Of a DNA stretch of 34,420 nt, positions 1 to 7,680 are shown piece after piece. The stretch comes from Aequorivita sp. (GTDB lineage Bacteria > Bacteroidota > Bacteroidia > Flavobacteriales > Flavobacteriaceae), in NCBI GenBank assembly GCA_002715485.1, contig PAZL01000055.1:1-34420 (forward strand), given 5' to 3'. Numbering within the stretch: position 1 is the stretch's first letter; each line of letters begins with the position of its first letter. The notes beneath the pieces are model-generated. The model saw only the letters and a program-made list of their open reading frames with translations. It was not told where the DNA came from and searched no databases. The position numbers and the translations under genes were made by a program.

Positions 1-901
1 AAATGACCGCGGAAATCTCTCCCGACCCGGTGTTGCAAAGGTTTACGACTATCGACATTATGTTACCAATGAAATGAAGGATTTTCTTTCGGGAGAGATT
101 TCCGCAGAAATTGAAGAAATCCTTTTAATAGGGATCCATCACGAAAAACAGCATCAGGAACTTCTGGTTACAGATATAAAATACATCCTAGGAAATAACC
201 CGCTCTTGCCGAGATACAACGACTCCTTTTCAGAAAATACAAGTCAGAGTTTTCAACAGAAATGGATTGAAATGAGGGAAGGTGTTTATGAAATAGGCCA
301 CAACAATACCAATGAATTCTGTTATGATAATGAATTGGGAAGACACAAAGTATATCTTCAGAATTATAAAATTTCAAACAAGCTAATTACCAATGCCGAA
401 TACCTTGAATTCATTGAAGCTGGTGGGTATAAAGATTTCAACCTTTGGCATGCAGAAGGTTGGGATTGGGTAAAACAAAACCAAATTGAAGCCCCAATGT
501 ACTGGCACAGCATTGATAGGGAATGGCACCAATACACCATGCAGGGGTTACAGAAGTTAACTGCAGAAGCGCCCGTTTCACATATTTCTTATTACGAAGC
601 GTTCGCCTTTGCACAGTGGAAAGATTGCCGTCTGCCCACTGAATTTGAATGGGAAGCAGCTCAAGAAAATTTTGAATGGGGCAACCGTTGGGAATGGACT
701 GAGAGCGCGTACCTGCCCTACCCAGGTTACACCAAAGCTCCCGGCGCCATTGGCGAGTACAACGGAAAATTTATGGTAAACCAAAAAGTTTTGCGAGGCG
801 GTTCCGTGGCAACTTCTTCAAAACATACACGACCTACTTACAGAAATTTTTTTCAGACCAATCTGCGGTGGCAATTCACTGGATTAAGGTTGGCGAAATA
901 A
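1..901 (+). CDS. egtB: Ergothioneine biosynthesis sulfoxide synthase EgtB, 5' end outside window
   Basis: The frame is already open at base 2 and ends with TAA at 899-901, giving 299 visible residues; roughly the first 80-90 residues of a usual EgtB are missing. EgtB is a non-haem iron enzyme that joins hercynine to a cysteine-containing thiol using oxygen. The visible part starts in the DinB-like four-helix domain: an RGNLSRP stretch (residues 4-10) and the iron-site motif HEKQHQE with His47 and His51 (numbered from base 2). An FGE-sulfatase-like C-type lectin fold follows, with LPTEFEWEAA and, near the end, RGGSVAT and the TGLRLAK terminus. The first iron histidine lies upstream of the window. 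egtD follows after 16 bases, so the two form an operon. No egtC or egtA is visible, so the thiol donor (cysteine or gamma-glutamylcysteine) cannot be decided here. The internal ATG at 74 is not the true start. Confidence 0.93.
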   Translation, partial: NDRGNLSRPGVAKVYDYRHYVTNEMKDFLSGEISAEIEEILLIGIHHEKQHQELLVTDIKYILGNNPLLPRYNDSFSENTSQSFQQKWIEMREGVYEIGHNNTNEFCYDNELGRHKVYLQNYKISNKLITNAEYLEFIEAGGYKDFNLWHAEGWDWVKQNQIEAPMYWHSIDREWHQYTMQGLQKLTAEAPVSHISYYEAFAFAQWKDCRLPTEFEWEAAQENFEWGNRWEWTESAYLPYPGYTKAPGAIGEYNGKFMVNQKVLRGGSVATSSKHTRPTYRNFFQTNLRWQFTGLRLAK

Positions 902-917
902 TAACGACTACCCCTCT

Positions 918-1889
918 ATGGCAACAACTACCGCAACCCAATTGGACACTACTTTTAAAAAAGAAGTTTTTGAAGGACTCAACACTTTTCCCAAATATTT
1001 ATCGTCAAAATATTTCTATGATAAAAAAGGTGACAAGCTTTTTCAGGATATTATGGCGATGCCTGAATATTATCTTACAGGATGCGAATTTCAAATAATT
1101 TCATCTCATACCGAGACTATTGGAGAGCTTTTCCGCGACCGAGAAAATGGGTTGGATTTAATTGAACTTGGTGCTGGAGATGGAAAAAAAACAAAAGTTC
1201 TACTAAAATATATGGCAGAAAATAACTTCAATTTTATTTACAAGCCCATTGACATTAGTGAGAATGCTGTGCAAATGCTTTCAAATAATCTCGCCGAAGA
1301 AATGCCCGCTTTAAATGTAGATGCAGAAGTGGGAGAATATTTTGAAGTTCTGGAAAGATTGAAAGGTTTTAATAAACGCAAAAAGGTAATAATGGTTCTG
1401 GGCAGTAATATCGGAAACCTAAAACATCCAAAGGCAATTGAATTTCTCACTCAATTAAAAAATGTAATGCTTCCGGATGATCTGCTATTCATGGGTTTTG
1501 ACCAAAAAAAGAATCCACAAAGCATACTAGACGCTTACAATGACAAATCGGGAATTACAGCGGCTTTCAACAAGAATATTTTAACCCGAATAAATCGTGA
1601 GCTTGAAGGAAATTTTGATGTTGAGAAATTCACTCATTGGGAATCCTACAATCCCGAGACTGGCACTGCCAAAAGTTTTTTGGTGGCTAACGAAGCTATG
1701 CAAGTAACTATCGAAAAGTTAAAGTTAACTGTAAACTTTGATCAATGGGAAACTATCCACACTGAAATTTCTCAAAAATACGATGATAAAACAGTGCAGT
1801 GGCTTGCTGAAAAATCTGGGCTCGAAATTGAAACATCCTTCACTGATGAAAAAGGGTATTATAAAAATTATGCCTTCAGAAAATTGTAA
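918..1889 (+). CDS. egtD: L-histidine N-alpha-methyltransferase EgtD
   Basis: EgtD trimethylates histidine with S-adenosylmethionine to make hercynine, the substrate of EgtB encoded just upstream. The 323-residue product has the usual length. Visible features are an N-terminal segment ending in YYLTGCEF (51-58), the SAM-binding loop LIELGAGDGKKT (81-92), the GSNIGN segment (162-167) and IHTEISQKY (280-288). In the studied mycobacterial enzyme a Glu and a Ser two residues apart in this last segment contact the substrate; here they are Glu283 and Ser285. The ATG at 918 is the first good start after the egtB stop. Another ATG at 868 is in a different frame inside egtB and was not used. The gene ends 64 bases before the convergent class V PLP gene, with no clear hairpin between them. 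Confidence 0.94.
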   Translation: MATTTATQLDTTFKKEVFEGLNTFPKYLSSKYFYDKKGDKLFQDIMAMPEYYLTGCEFQIISSHTETIGELFRDRENGLDLIELGAGDGKKTKVLLKYMAENNFNFIYKPIDISENAVQMLSNNLAEEMPALNVDAEVGEYFEVLERLKGFNKRKKVIMVLGSNIGNLKHPKAIEFLTQLKNVMLPDDLLFMGFDQKKNPQSILDAYNDKSGITAAFNKNILTRINRELEGNFDVEKFTHWESYNPETGTAKSFLVANEAMQVTIEKLKLTVNFDQWETIHTEISQKYDDKTVQWLAEKSGLEIETSFTDEKGYYKNYAFRKL

Positions 1890-1953
1890 TATTACAATAT
1901 CGATGACCGAAAACACGATACCATCAGCTTTGAAATATCCAAACCGGTTGAGC

Positions 1954-3033
1954 TCATTCACCCAAAATTTCAACAAGTCTTTCCAATTCCTCCTCAGTAT
2001 TGTAATAATGAAAGCTTACACGAATTCCACCACCGCGAGGAGAGCAGATAATTTTGTTTTTTTGTAGTTTCTGAAATAGCGCTTCATCGCCTTTTAAATT
2101 ATAAATGGAAGCATGCTTTGCGCGCAGCAGCGTATCATTTCTCAATAAATTCATATCGGTAAAACATGCTTTCGCCTTTGCTGAAAGTGAAGCAATTTTT
2201 TGATACAGATTTTCTTTCCCAATTTTTTTCTGAAATAATATTGCTTGCTCCAAACTGCCATAATTCAATGTGTCTTGGTGGCCCGGTTCAAAATGCTTCA
2301 TAAAAGCAGTTTCCGTTGCCAAACTTTCAAAACGTGCTGCAGAATTGAAACCTATGGTTTTTGGAAAAATACGGTCCCGTGCAGCTTTCTTAACCATAAC
2401 AAAACCGTTACCGTAACCAGCAGTAAGCCATTTATAGGCGCTCGTCCCCAAAACATCAATTGCATTTTCGGCAAAACTGAAATTCTCCGTTCCCAAGTAT
2501 TGTGTGCCGTCAGCAATCAAAAGTAGGTTTGGATGATAGCTTTTTAACTGTTTTAAAAATTCAAAATCTATCTTTATTCCGTTTAACCATTGTACGATGC
2601 TGAATATAAAAATATCCGGTTTGTGCCTCGCCACAGCTTCTTCAATATTTTGTTCCAGATTTTCATTAATTTCAGCATAACAGACATCAAAATCGCGGGT
2701 TTCCACTGGCCAATTCACGGAAGGATAATCATTTTTTAAAAGAAGTATTTTTTGACCTTTCGGAAGCCCTTCCAATATAGTGTTTATTCCAAAGGATAAA
2801 TTGGGAACCAAGGCAGTTTCATCTGTAGCGGCATTAAAGAAATCAGCAACTGTTTTACGGATTTGTTCAATATGAACTTTATGTTTATCACGAAAAACAC
2901 TTGCATGGTTCATCAAATCCAGATCGTGTTGCCTGCGCCATTCAACCACAGGCTTTGGAATTACGCCATTTGAGGCTGTATTTAAGTAAGTGCAGGATGC
3001 TAAGGCGGGAAAGTGTATTCTTAAATCTTCCAT
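1954..3033 (-). CDS. Class V (cysteine-desulfurase-fold) PLP-dependent enzyme, possible EgtE-type lyase
   Basis: A 359-residue fold-type I PLP enzyme of the class V aminotransferase family. With the chosen start, the PLP aspartate and glutamine are in IADGTQYLG (Asp175, Gln178) and the Schiff-base lysine is Lys201 in TSAYKWLTAGYGNG. The open frame extends upstream to 3105, but the extra residues have no family character; MEDLRIHFPAL is the expected N-terminus, so the ATG at 3031-3033 was chosen. The family includes cysteine desulfurases, kynureninase-like enzymes and the ergothioneine C-S lyase EgtE. The gene is convergent with egtBD rather than in the same operon, so a role as the last ergothioneine step is an inference from position only. 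No obvious catalytic cysteine loop of an IscS-type desulfurase is seen near the C-terminus. Confidence 0.85.
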   Translation of the reverse strand: MEDLRIHFPALASCTYLNTASNGVIPKPVVEWRRQHDLDLMNHASVFRDKHKVHIEQIRKTVADFFNAATDETALVPNLSFGINTILEGLPKGQKILLLKNDYPSVNWPVETRDFDVCYAEINENLEQNIEEAVARHKPDIFIFSIVQWLNGIKIDFEFLKQLKSYHPNLLLIADGTQYLGTENFSFAENAIDVLGTSAYKWLTAGYGNGFVMVKKAARDRIFPKTIGFNSAARFESLATETAFMKHFEPGHQDTLNYGSLEQAILFQKKIGKENLYQKIASLSAKAKACFTDMNLLRNDTLLRAKHASIYNLKGDEALFQKLQKNKIICSPRGGGIRVSFHYYNTEEELERLVEILGE

Positions 3034-3120
3034 AAGTGGGTGGCCAAAATGGCTAATTTTAGGTATTTTTACAATACTGGAATTTTCAGTGATTTTGAAC
3101 TTCAACGAAAATAACCAACT

Positions 3121-3558
3121 ATGTTTTCAAAAACTAAAAAAACCGAAAGAATTGATGCTGAACAGCGTGAGCAATACGAGTATGCACGCCGCCGCATCAA
3201 AGAGAAAAAAAATCTAATGCGCCATTTCATTCTATTTTTAGTAGGCTCGGTGCTATTAATAATCATTAACCCCGTGTTGGGCTATGGCGAAAATTTTTTT
3301 ATAAAGGATTGGTTTATTTGGGCTATTTTAATCTGGACTTTTATATTCCTCGTGCATCTTTTCAATGTTTTTGTAATGAATAAATTTATGGGCAAGGAAT
3401 GGGAAGATCGCCAACTTGAAAAATTGAAAGCACGACAAGCAGAACGCATGGCTGAACTTCAGAAAAAAGTGGACACAGAACTACAACTGCCTACAACCCC
3501 ACCAGGCACTTCAAAAAAAAACGAACTGAACAACCCATTACCGCCAGACGTACAATGA
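3121..3558 (+). CDS. 2TM domain-containing small membrane protein
   Basis: A 145-residue protein with a charged N-terminal segment (YARRRIKEKK), two hydrophobic helices at about 35-53 and 66-90 (HFILFLVGSVLLIIINPVLG, then a Trp/Ile-rich helix ending near FVMNKFMG), and a charged, coiled-coil-prone tail with a Pro-rich end. This is the 2TM domain pattern (PF13239), common in flavobacteria both alone and attached to sensor kinases. Its function is unknown; it probably sits in the inner membrane with both ends in the cytoplasm. The stop overlaps the dihydrofolate reductase start in an ATGA arrangement (3555-3558), so the two are translationally coupled. It is divergent from the class V PLP gene, with about 87 bases between the two starts for both promoters. 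Confidence 0.85.
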   Translation: MFSKTKKTERIDAEQREQYEYARRRIKEKKNLMRHFILFLVGSVLLIIINPVLGYGENFFIKDWFIWAILIWTFIFLVHLFNVFVMNKFMGKEWEDRQLEKLKARQAERMAELQKKVDTELQLPTTPPGTSKKNELNNPLPPDVQ

Positions 3559-4040
3559 TAACCATGATTGCCGCCGCGGGCGAGAATAACGAACTGGGAA
3601 AGAACAACGACCTGCTTTGGCACTTGCCCGATGATTTTAAGCGTTTTAAGCAATTAACTACGGGCCACCATATTATTATGGGGCGCAAGACATTTGAATC
3701 GTTCCCAAAACCGCTTCCTAACAGAACCCACATTATAATTACCCGAAATAAAGACTATAAAAAAGAAGGTGCCATAGTGGTGCAAACCTTGGAAGATGCT
3801 TTCAATATTGCAAAGAATGACCCAAAACCTTATATAATTGGAGGTGGTGAGATATATAAAATAGGACTTCCCTTTGCGGAAAAAATTGAGCTTACCCGAG
3901 TCCACGAAACTTTTAAGGATGCTGATACTTTTTTTCCAGAGTTTTCAAACGAGAAATGGGAACTAATTTCCGAAGAGGAGCATCCCAAAGATGAAAAACA
4001 TAAGTATTCCTTTACATATGAAACTTGGGTGCGCAAATAA
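3555..4040 (+). CDS. folA: Dihydrofolate reductase
   Basis: This enzyme reduces dihydrofolate to tetrahydrofolate with NADPH in the cytoplasm. The 161 residues match the family length. Seen in order: an N-terminal strand MITMIAAAGENNELGKNNDL, the substrate-binding LLWHLPDDFKRFK with the acidic residue at Asp27, the NADPH-binding MGRKTFESF (42-50), and YIIGGGEIY (93-101), followed by the family's DxFFPE-like segment (DADTFFPEF). The start overlaps the stop of the 2TM gene by four bases. A second Met three codons in (MIAAAG) is a possible alternative start and would still give a complete enzyme. Confidence 0.96.
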   Translation: MITMIAAAGENNELGKNNDLLWHLPDDFKRFKQLTTGHHIIMGRKTFESFPKPLPNRTHIIITRNKDYKKEGAIVVQTLEDAFNIAKNDPKPYIIGGGEIYKIGLPFAEKIELTRVHETFKDADTFFPEFSNEKWELISEEEHPKDEKHKYSFTYETWVRK

Positions 4041-4100
4041 TCCCTTTTAAAACCTCGCAATTTTTGAAAAGCAGTAAGGTTTTATAAAAAGCCATCACAC

Positions 4101-4946
4101 TTGAAAGCCATTCTAAAAAATATAGCTTCACAAAACAATTTCAATTTTATTGGTTGCAAACCACTTTCGGGAGGTGATATCAACAAAGTTTTTCTTCTGA
4201 AATGTGAAGAAGGAAATTATGTTGTTAAAATAAACAATGCTTCCGAATTTCCTGGAATGTTTCAGGCAGAAGCTAAAGGACTTCAGCTTTTACAGGCTAC
4301 GGAAAGTTTCCAGATTCCGAAAATCATCGCTGTTGGTGTTTTTCAAAATCATTCATATTTAATGATGGAATATTTGGAAACAGGAACTCCAAATTCAAAT
4401 TTCTGGAAAAAATTTGCTGAAAATTTGGCAACACTTCACAGAACCACGCAGCAAAATTTTGGATTGGATCACGATAACTATATAGGCAGTCTTCCTCAGA
4501 AAAACGGCTTCTGCAGCTCGGCTTCAGAATTTTATATCACCCAGCGTTTGGAGCCACAGTTTAAAATGGCTTCAGACAAAGGCTTTCAGTTTAATAACTT
4601 AGAGGGATTTTTTAAGAATATTTCTGTGGAAATCCCGAACGACCCCCCGTCCCTAATTCACGGAGATCTTTGGAATGGCAACTATATGGTTTCTGAAACT
4701 GGTGAAACTGTTTTAATAGATCCCGCGGTGGCTTTTGCGCCGCGTGAAATGGATATTGCCATGATGAAATTGTTCGGTAGTTTTTCAGAAGAAGTTTTTT
4801 TAGCTTATAATGCTATTTTTCAACTAAGTGAAGGCTGGAAAGAGCGGGTTCCGCTTTGGCAATTATATTACATTTTAGTTCACTTAAATTTATTTGGGTT
4901 GGGTTATTTACATAAGGTTGAGGCTTGTATTTCAAAATATTCATAA
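4101..4946 (+). CDS. Fructosamine kinase family protein
   Basis: A 281-residue protein of the fructosamine/ketosamine-3-kinase family (APH-like kinase fold), close to the usual 285-290 length. These kinases phosphorylate sugar adducts on amines so that they fall off, a repair of glycated proteins. Visible motifs are the Gly-rich LSGGDINKVF (22-31), the nucleotide lysine Lys43 in YVVKINN, the catalytic loop IHGDLWNGN (186-194, Asp189) and the metal-binding DPAVAF (Asp207), then REMDIAMMKLFG. The first in-frame start codon is a TTG at 4101, because no ATG precedes the conserved region; the next Met lies after the family's N-terminal residues. It sits 60 bases after dihydrofolate reductase on the same strand. 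The exact substrate cannot be read from the sequence. Confidence 0.88.
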   Translation: MKAILKNIASQNNFNFIGCKPLSGGDINKVFLLKCEEGNYVVKINNASEFPGMFQAEAKGLQLLQATESFQIPKIIAVGVFQNHSYLMMEYLETGTPNSNFWKKFAENLATLHRTTQQNFGLDHDNYIGSLPQKNGFCSSASEFYITQRLEPQFKMASDKGFQFNNLEGFFKNISVEIPNDPPSLIHGDLWNGNYMVSETGETVLIDPAVAFAPREMDIAMMKLFGSFSEEVFLAYNAIFQLSEGWKERVPLWQLYYILVHLNLFGLGYLHKVEACISKYS

Positions 4947-5017
4947 ATTGTGGAGCACATTCTTTTAGGAACTTTTTATTTCTATTTTTACATTTCAACC
5001 AGTTTTAAAAAAACTCT

Positions 5018-5542
5018 ATGAATTTCGTCAAAAATATAATAGTCATCTTTCTTCTCTTCCCAATTTCAATTGTATTTGCTCAAGAGCAGGATCGCGATTG
5101 GGTCCCATTTTCACAAATTTTGGATTTAGAAGTAAAAAAAGAGCTGGCCTTTGAATTAACCGCTTCAGTAAAAGTGAACATTACAGAGCCTAACAGTCAA
5201 GCGGGACTTTGGGCTCGGGTTGATAACAAAGGAAAAAAGATAGGTTTTTTTGACAATATGCATGATAGACCAATTAAAGACTCTGAATGGAGAACGTACT
5301 CAATAAAAGGCACTTTAGATTCAAAAGCGAAAAGACTTGTTTTTGGAGGACTGTGTTTCGGTAATGGAAGTTTCTATTTTGATGACTTCAAACTTTACAT
5401 CGAAAATCCAAAAACAGGCAAAATGGATTTCGTCCCGATTGACAATTCAGGTTTTGAGGAAGTAATTAGAAATAATGAAATTCCAAAATGGTGGATTGGA
5501 ATTGGGAAAGAAACTTTTGATAATACAGAGGATTTTCAATGA
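5018..5542 (+). CDS. Secreted jelly-roll-like N-terminal half of a frameshifted DinB protein
   Basis: The 174-residue product starts with a signal peptide (IIVIFLLFPISIVFA, then Gln-Glu), so it is exported. The rest reads as a beta-sandwich of the carbohydrate-binding type, with ASVKVNITE, WARVDNKG, GTLDSKAKRLVFGG, SFYFDDFKLYIENP and a second beginning NSGFEEVIRNNEIPKWW, which is then cut. The second half of this second module (TSKEHFEGNYSLQIQGKN) appears in the next gene, in frame -1. The frame closes with TGA at 5540-5542, while the downstream frame is open from 5524, so the junction lies in 5524-5542, where a TTTT run (5533-5536) occurs. Adding one T there would make one continuous protein of about 377 residues. 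I read this as a broken gene or a homopolymer sequencing error rather than two genes. Confidence 0.75.
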   Translation: MNFVKNIIVIFLLFPISIVFAQEQDRDWVPFSQILDLEVKKELAFELTASVKVNITEPNSQAGLWARVDNKGKKIGFFDNMHDRPIKDSEWRTYSIKGTLDSKAKRLVFGGLCFGNGSFYFDDFKLYIENPKTGKMDFVPIDNSGFEEVIRNNEIPKWWIGIGKETFDNTEDFQ

Positions 5543-6153
5543 ATACTTCAAAAGAACATTTTGAGGGAAACTATTCACTCCAAATTCAAGGAAAAAATAT
5601 TAAGCGAAATGTTCCAAATTACATCGGTCCAATTGAAGGTTACACTCCACAAATTGGCACATTGGTAACAATGCTAAACAACCTGAGTGATCGTGTAGAA
5701 TATGCGGTCGGCAATATGACCCAGACCGAATTGGATTATCAATTGGACGAAAAATCAAACTCCATAGGCGCTTTGATAATGCACCTTGCCGCTACTGAAG
5801 TTTATTATCAAGAAGCAACTTTTGGCAACAGTAATTTATCTGAAGAAGAATTGGAAGAGTTAAAAATAGCCATGGAATTGGGTGATAAAGGCAGACAACA
5901 TATAAAGGGGCATGATGCGGTATATTATCTTGATATTTATAAAAAAGCCAGACAAAAAACCTTAGAATTGTTAAAAGAAAAAGACGATGCATGGCTAGCT
6001 GAAGTTCCTAATGGTTCATATGTTAACAACCATTTTTCGTGGTTTCATGTTATGGAACATCAATCTAGCCATTTAGGCCAAATTTTACTTTTACAAAAAC
6101 GTATTCCAGAAATAAATTCTTTGGAATTAAAAGACGACAAAAAAGTTGATTAA
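5539..6153 (+). CDS. DinB family protein, C-terminal half of the frameshifted gene
   Basis: As annotated, 204 residues start at an ATG overlapping the previous stop (ATGA at 5539-5542). Residues 1-35 are not a DinB start: EGNYSLQIQGKN is the final strand of the beta-sandwich module whose first part ends the preceding gene. From about residue 36 (GYTPQIGTLVTML) a four-helix DinB domain follows, with the metal ligands His82 (LIMHLAATE) and the pair His174/His178 (MEHQSSHLGQ). DinB proteins bind a divalent metal, and several are thiol transferases or hydrolases; the activity here is unknown. If the ATG is used, the product lacks the signal peptide and would stay in the cytoplasm; if the frame is continuous, it is exported. 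fabD follows after 17 bases. Confidence 0.78.
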   Translation: MNTSKEHFEGNYSLQIQGKNIKRNVPNYIGPIEGYTPQIGTLVTMLNNLSDRVEYAVGNMTQTELDYQLDEKSNSIGALIMHLAATEVYYQEATFGNSNLSEEELEELKIAMELGDKGRQHIKGHDAVYYLDIYKKARQKTLELLKEKDDAWLAEVPNGSYVNNHFSWFHVMEHQSSHLGQILLLQKRIPEINSLELKDDKKVD

Positions 6154-6170
6154 GTATAAAAAACACAGAT

Positions 6171-7052
6171 ATGAAAGCATATATATTTCCCGGACAGGGC
6201 GCCCAATTTACGGGAATGGGCAAAGATCTTTATGAAAACTCTTCGAAAGCGAAAGAAATGTTTCAACAAGCCAATGAGATTTTAGGTTTCGATATTTCCA
6301 AAACAATGTTTGAAGGCAGTGCCGACGAGCTTAAAGAAACCAAAGTTACCCAACCCGCTATTTTCCTTCATTCCACCATTTTGGCAGAAGTTATGGGCAA
6401 TAAATTCCAGCCAGATATGGTAGCAGGACATTCCTTAGGTGAAATTTCGGCATTAGTTGCCAATAGAACGCTTGCCTTTAACGATGGGTTGCTACTGGTT
6501 TACAAACGTGCATTGGCAATGCAAAAAGCCTGTGAAAAAACACCCTCAACAATGGCGGCTGTTTTAGGGCTGGAAGACCATTTAGTTGAAGAAATATGTG
6601 CAAACACACCTGGAATTGTTGTTGCCGCAAATTATAACTGCCCCGGCCAATTGGTAATTTCTGGCGATGTGGATGCTGTTGGAAAAGCCTGTGAAAGTTT
6701 GAAAGAAGCTGGTGCACGCAGAGCTTTGATTTTACCGGTAGGTGGCGCTTTCCACAGTCCATTGATGGAGCCTGCTCGTGAAGAGCTGGCAGCGGCTATT
6801 GAGGCAACACAATTTACCGAACCTGCCTGCCCTATATATCAAAATGTTTCAACATTTGCGGTTACTGATCCTTCAAAAATAAAGGAAAACCTCATCTTTC
6901 AACTTACTGCTCCGGTTAAGTGGACACAGAGTGTACAGAATATGATAAAAGATGGAGCTACTAAATTTATTGAAGTTGGTCCAGGCAATGTTTTGCAGGG
7001 GCTCGTGAAGAAAATTGATGCATCTGCAGAAACTGAAAAAGCGGAAGTATAA
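6171..7052 (+). CDS. fabD: Malonyl-CoA:ACP transacylase FabD
   Basis: FabD moves malonyl groups from coenzyme A to acyl carrier protein at the start of fatty acid synthesis. The 293 residues are a normal length. Motifs: FPGQGAQ at 6-12, Gln61 in TQPA, the nucleophile Ser88 in GHSLGE (86-91), Arg113 in YKRALAMQ, and the catalytic His195 in GAFHSPLM, with VGPGNVLQGL near the end. The ATG at 6171 gives the standard N-terminus MKAYIFPGQG. It is the last gene of the plus-strand run. No other fab genes are adjacent, so it stands apart from a fatty acid cluster here. Confidence 0.97.
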   Translation: MKAYIFPGQGAQFTGMGKDLYENSSKAKEMFQQANEILGFDISKTMFEGSADELKETKVTQPAIFLHSTILAEVMGNKFQPDMVAGHSLGEISALVANRTLAFNDGLLLVYKRALAMQKACEKTPSTMAAVLGLEDHLVEEICANTPGIVVAANYNCPGQLVISGDVDAVGKACESLKEAGARRALILPVGGAFHSPLMEPAREELAAAIEATQFTEPACPIYQNVSTFAVTDPSKIKENLIFQLTAPVKWTQSVQNMIKDGATKFIEVGPGNVLQGLVKKIDASAETEKAEV

Positions 7053-7330
7053 TTTGATATTTTTTATAGCCTGTATTTGGATATTTGGCTTTTTAAATCA
7101 CCACTTACTGACTTTTTTAAAGATTTTAAATAGAATATATAGAAAAACTAGAATTAATGTGAAAATAAAAAATTGCCAAAGGAGTAATCCAATGCTAAAA
7201 TCATTCATAAATTTTTCCATCCATCAAATTTTATCAGTTTTACTTATCTAAATTCATTACGCCTATATTTCAAACTTATCATTTTTATAATATAATTCCA
7301 AATTTACCCTAAATTCAAAATATAAGTTTA
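7053..7330. other. AT-rich gap without a recognisable gene
   Basis: A very AT-rich stretch after fabD. A short open frame (7015-7251) begins inside fabD and has no family features or own start site, so I do not call it. I see no RNA gene or repeat. The only structured element is the hairpin immediately after it. Confidence 0.5.
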
Positions 7331-7367
7331 AAAAAACACCGAACAGAAAATTCCGTTCGGTGTTTTT
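7331..7367. terminator. Bidirectional intrinsic terminator
   Basis: The arms ACACCGAAC (around 7336-7344) and GTTCGGTGT (7355-7363) form a strong stem, with an A-run on the left and a T-run on the right, so it can stop transcription both ways. It would end any fabD read-through and the small minus-strand gene whose stop is at 7387. Confidence 0.85.
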
Positions 7368-7386
7368 ATTTCATTTAGTTTTCTAT

Positions 7387-7578
7387 CTATGCGCTTATCC
7401 TACAATCTGCACAATCTTTCATTTTGCCATAATAGGTTTCACGGTATTTGTGTACAGTTTTAAAGGGAACTTTCAAAAAAGTTTTCTTGATGTAAATCAC
7501 ATTGGTGGTAAACATCCCCATTTTTTCTGTAAATCTTTTTTCCGTTTTTGTTTGTCGTTTCACTGAAACTAACTTCAT
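7387..7578 (-). CDS. Small basic protein with C-terminal Cys pair
   Basis: A 63-residue, strongly basic protein with no signal peptide or membrane helix. The C-terminal part HKYRETYYGKMKDCADC carries a CxxC pair (Cys56 and Cys59), which could be a metal or redox site. Support for a real gene: an ATG start at 7576-7578, codon use like the neighbours, and a terminator 20 bases after its stop in the right orientation. I do not recognise a named family; flavobacterial genomes carry similar small unannotated proteins, but that is memory rather than evidence. The opposite-strand frame over the same bases (7360-7566) lacks comparable features. Confidence 0.5.
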   Translation of the reverse strand: MKLVSVKRQTKTEKRFTEKMGMFTTNVIYIKKTFLKVPFKTVHKYRETYYGKMKDCADCRISA

Positions 7579-7680
7579 AATTTTTGTTTATCGGTTTGTG
7601 GCAAAGAAACAAAGGCTCGTTACCAATTCCAAATTTTAAGCGTTAAACCTTTTATAAAAACAAATATAAGTTGCTGATAA

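Noticed and set aside
5524-5542. Programmed -1 frameshifting joining the two DinB halves
   Set aside because: There is no X-XXY-YYZ slippery heptamer or downstream pseudoknot evident; a lost T in the TTTT run explains the junction more simply.
7015-7251. 78-codon plus-strand open frame after fabD
   Set aside because: It starts inside fabD in another frame and its AT-driven sequence shows no family, signal or start-site support.
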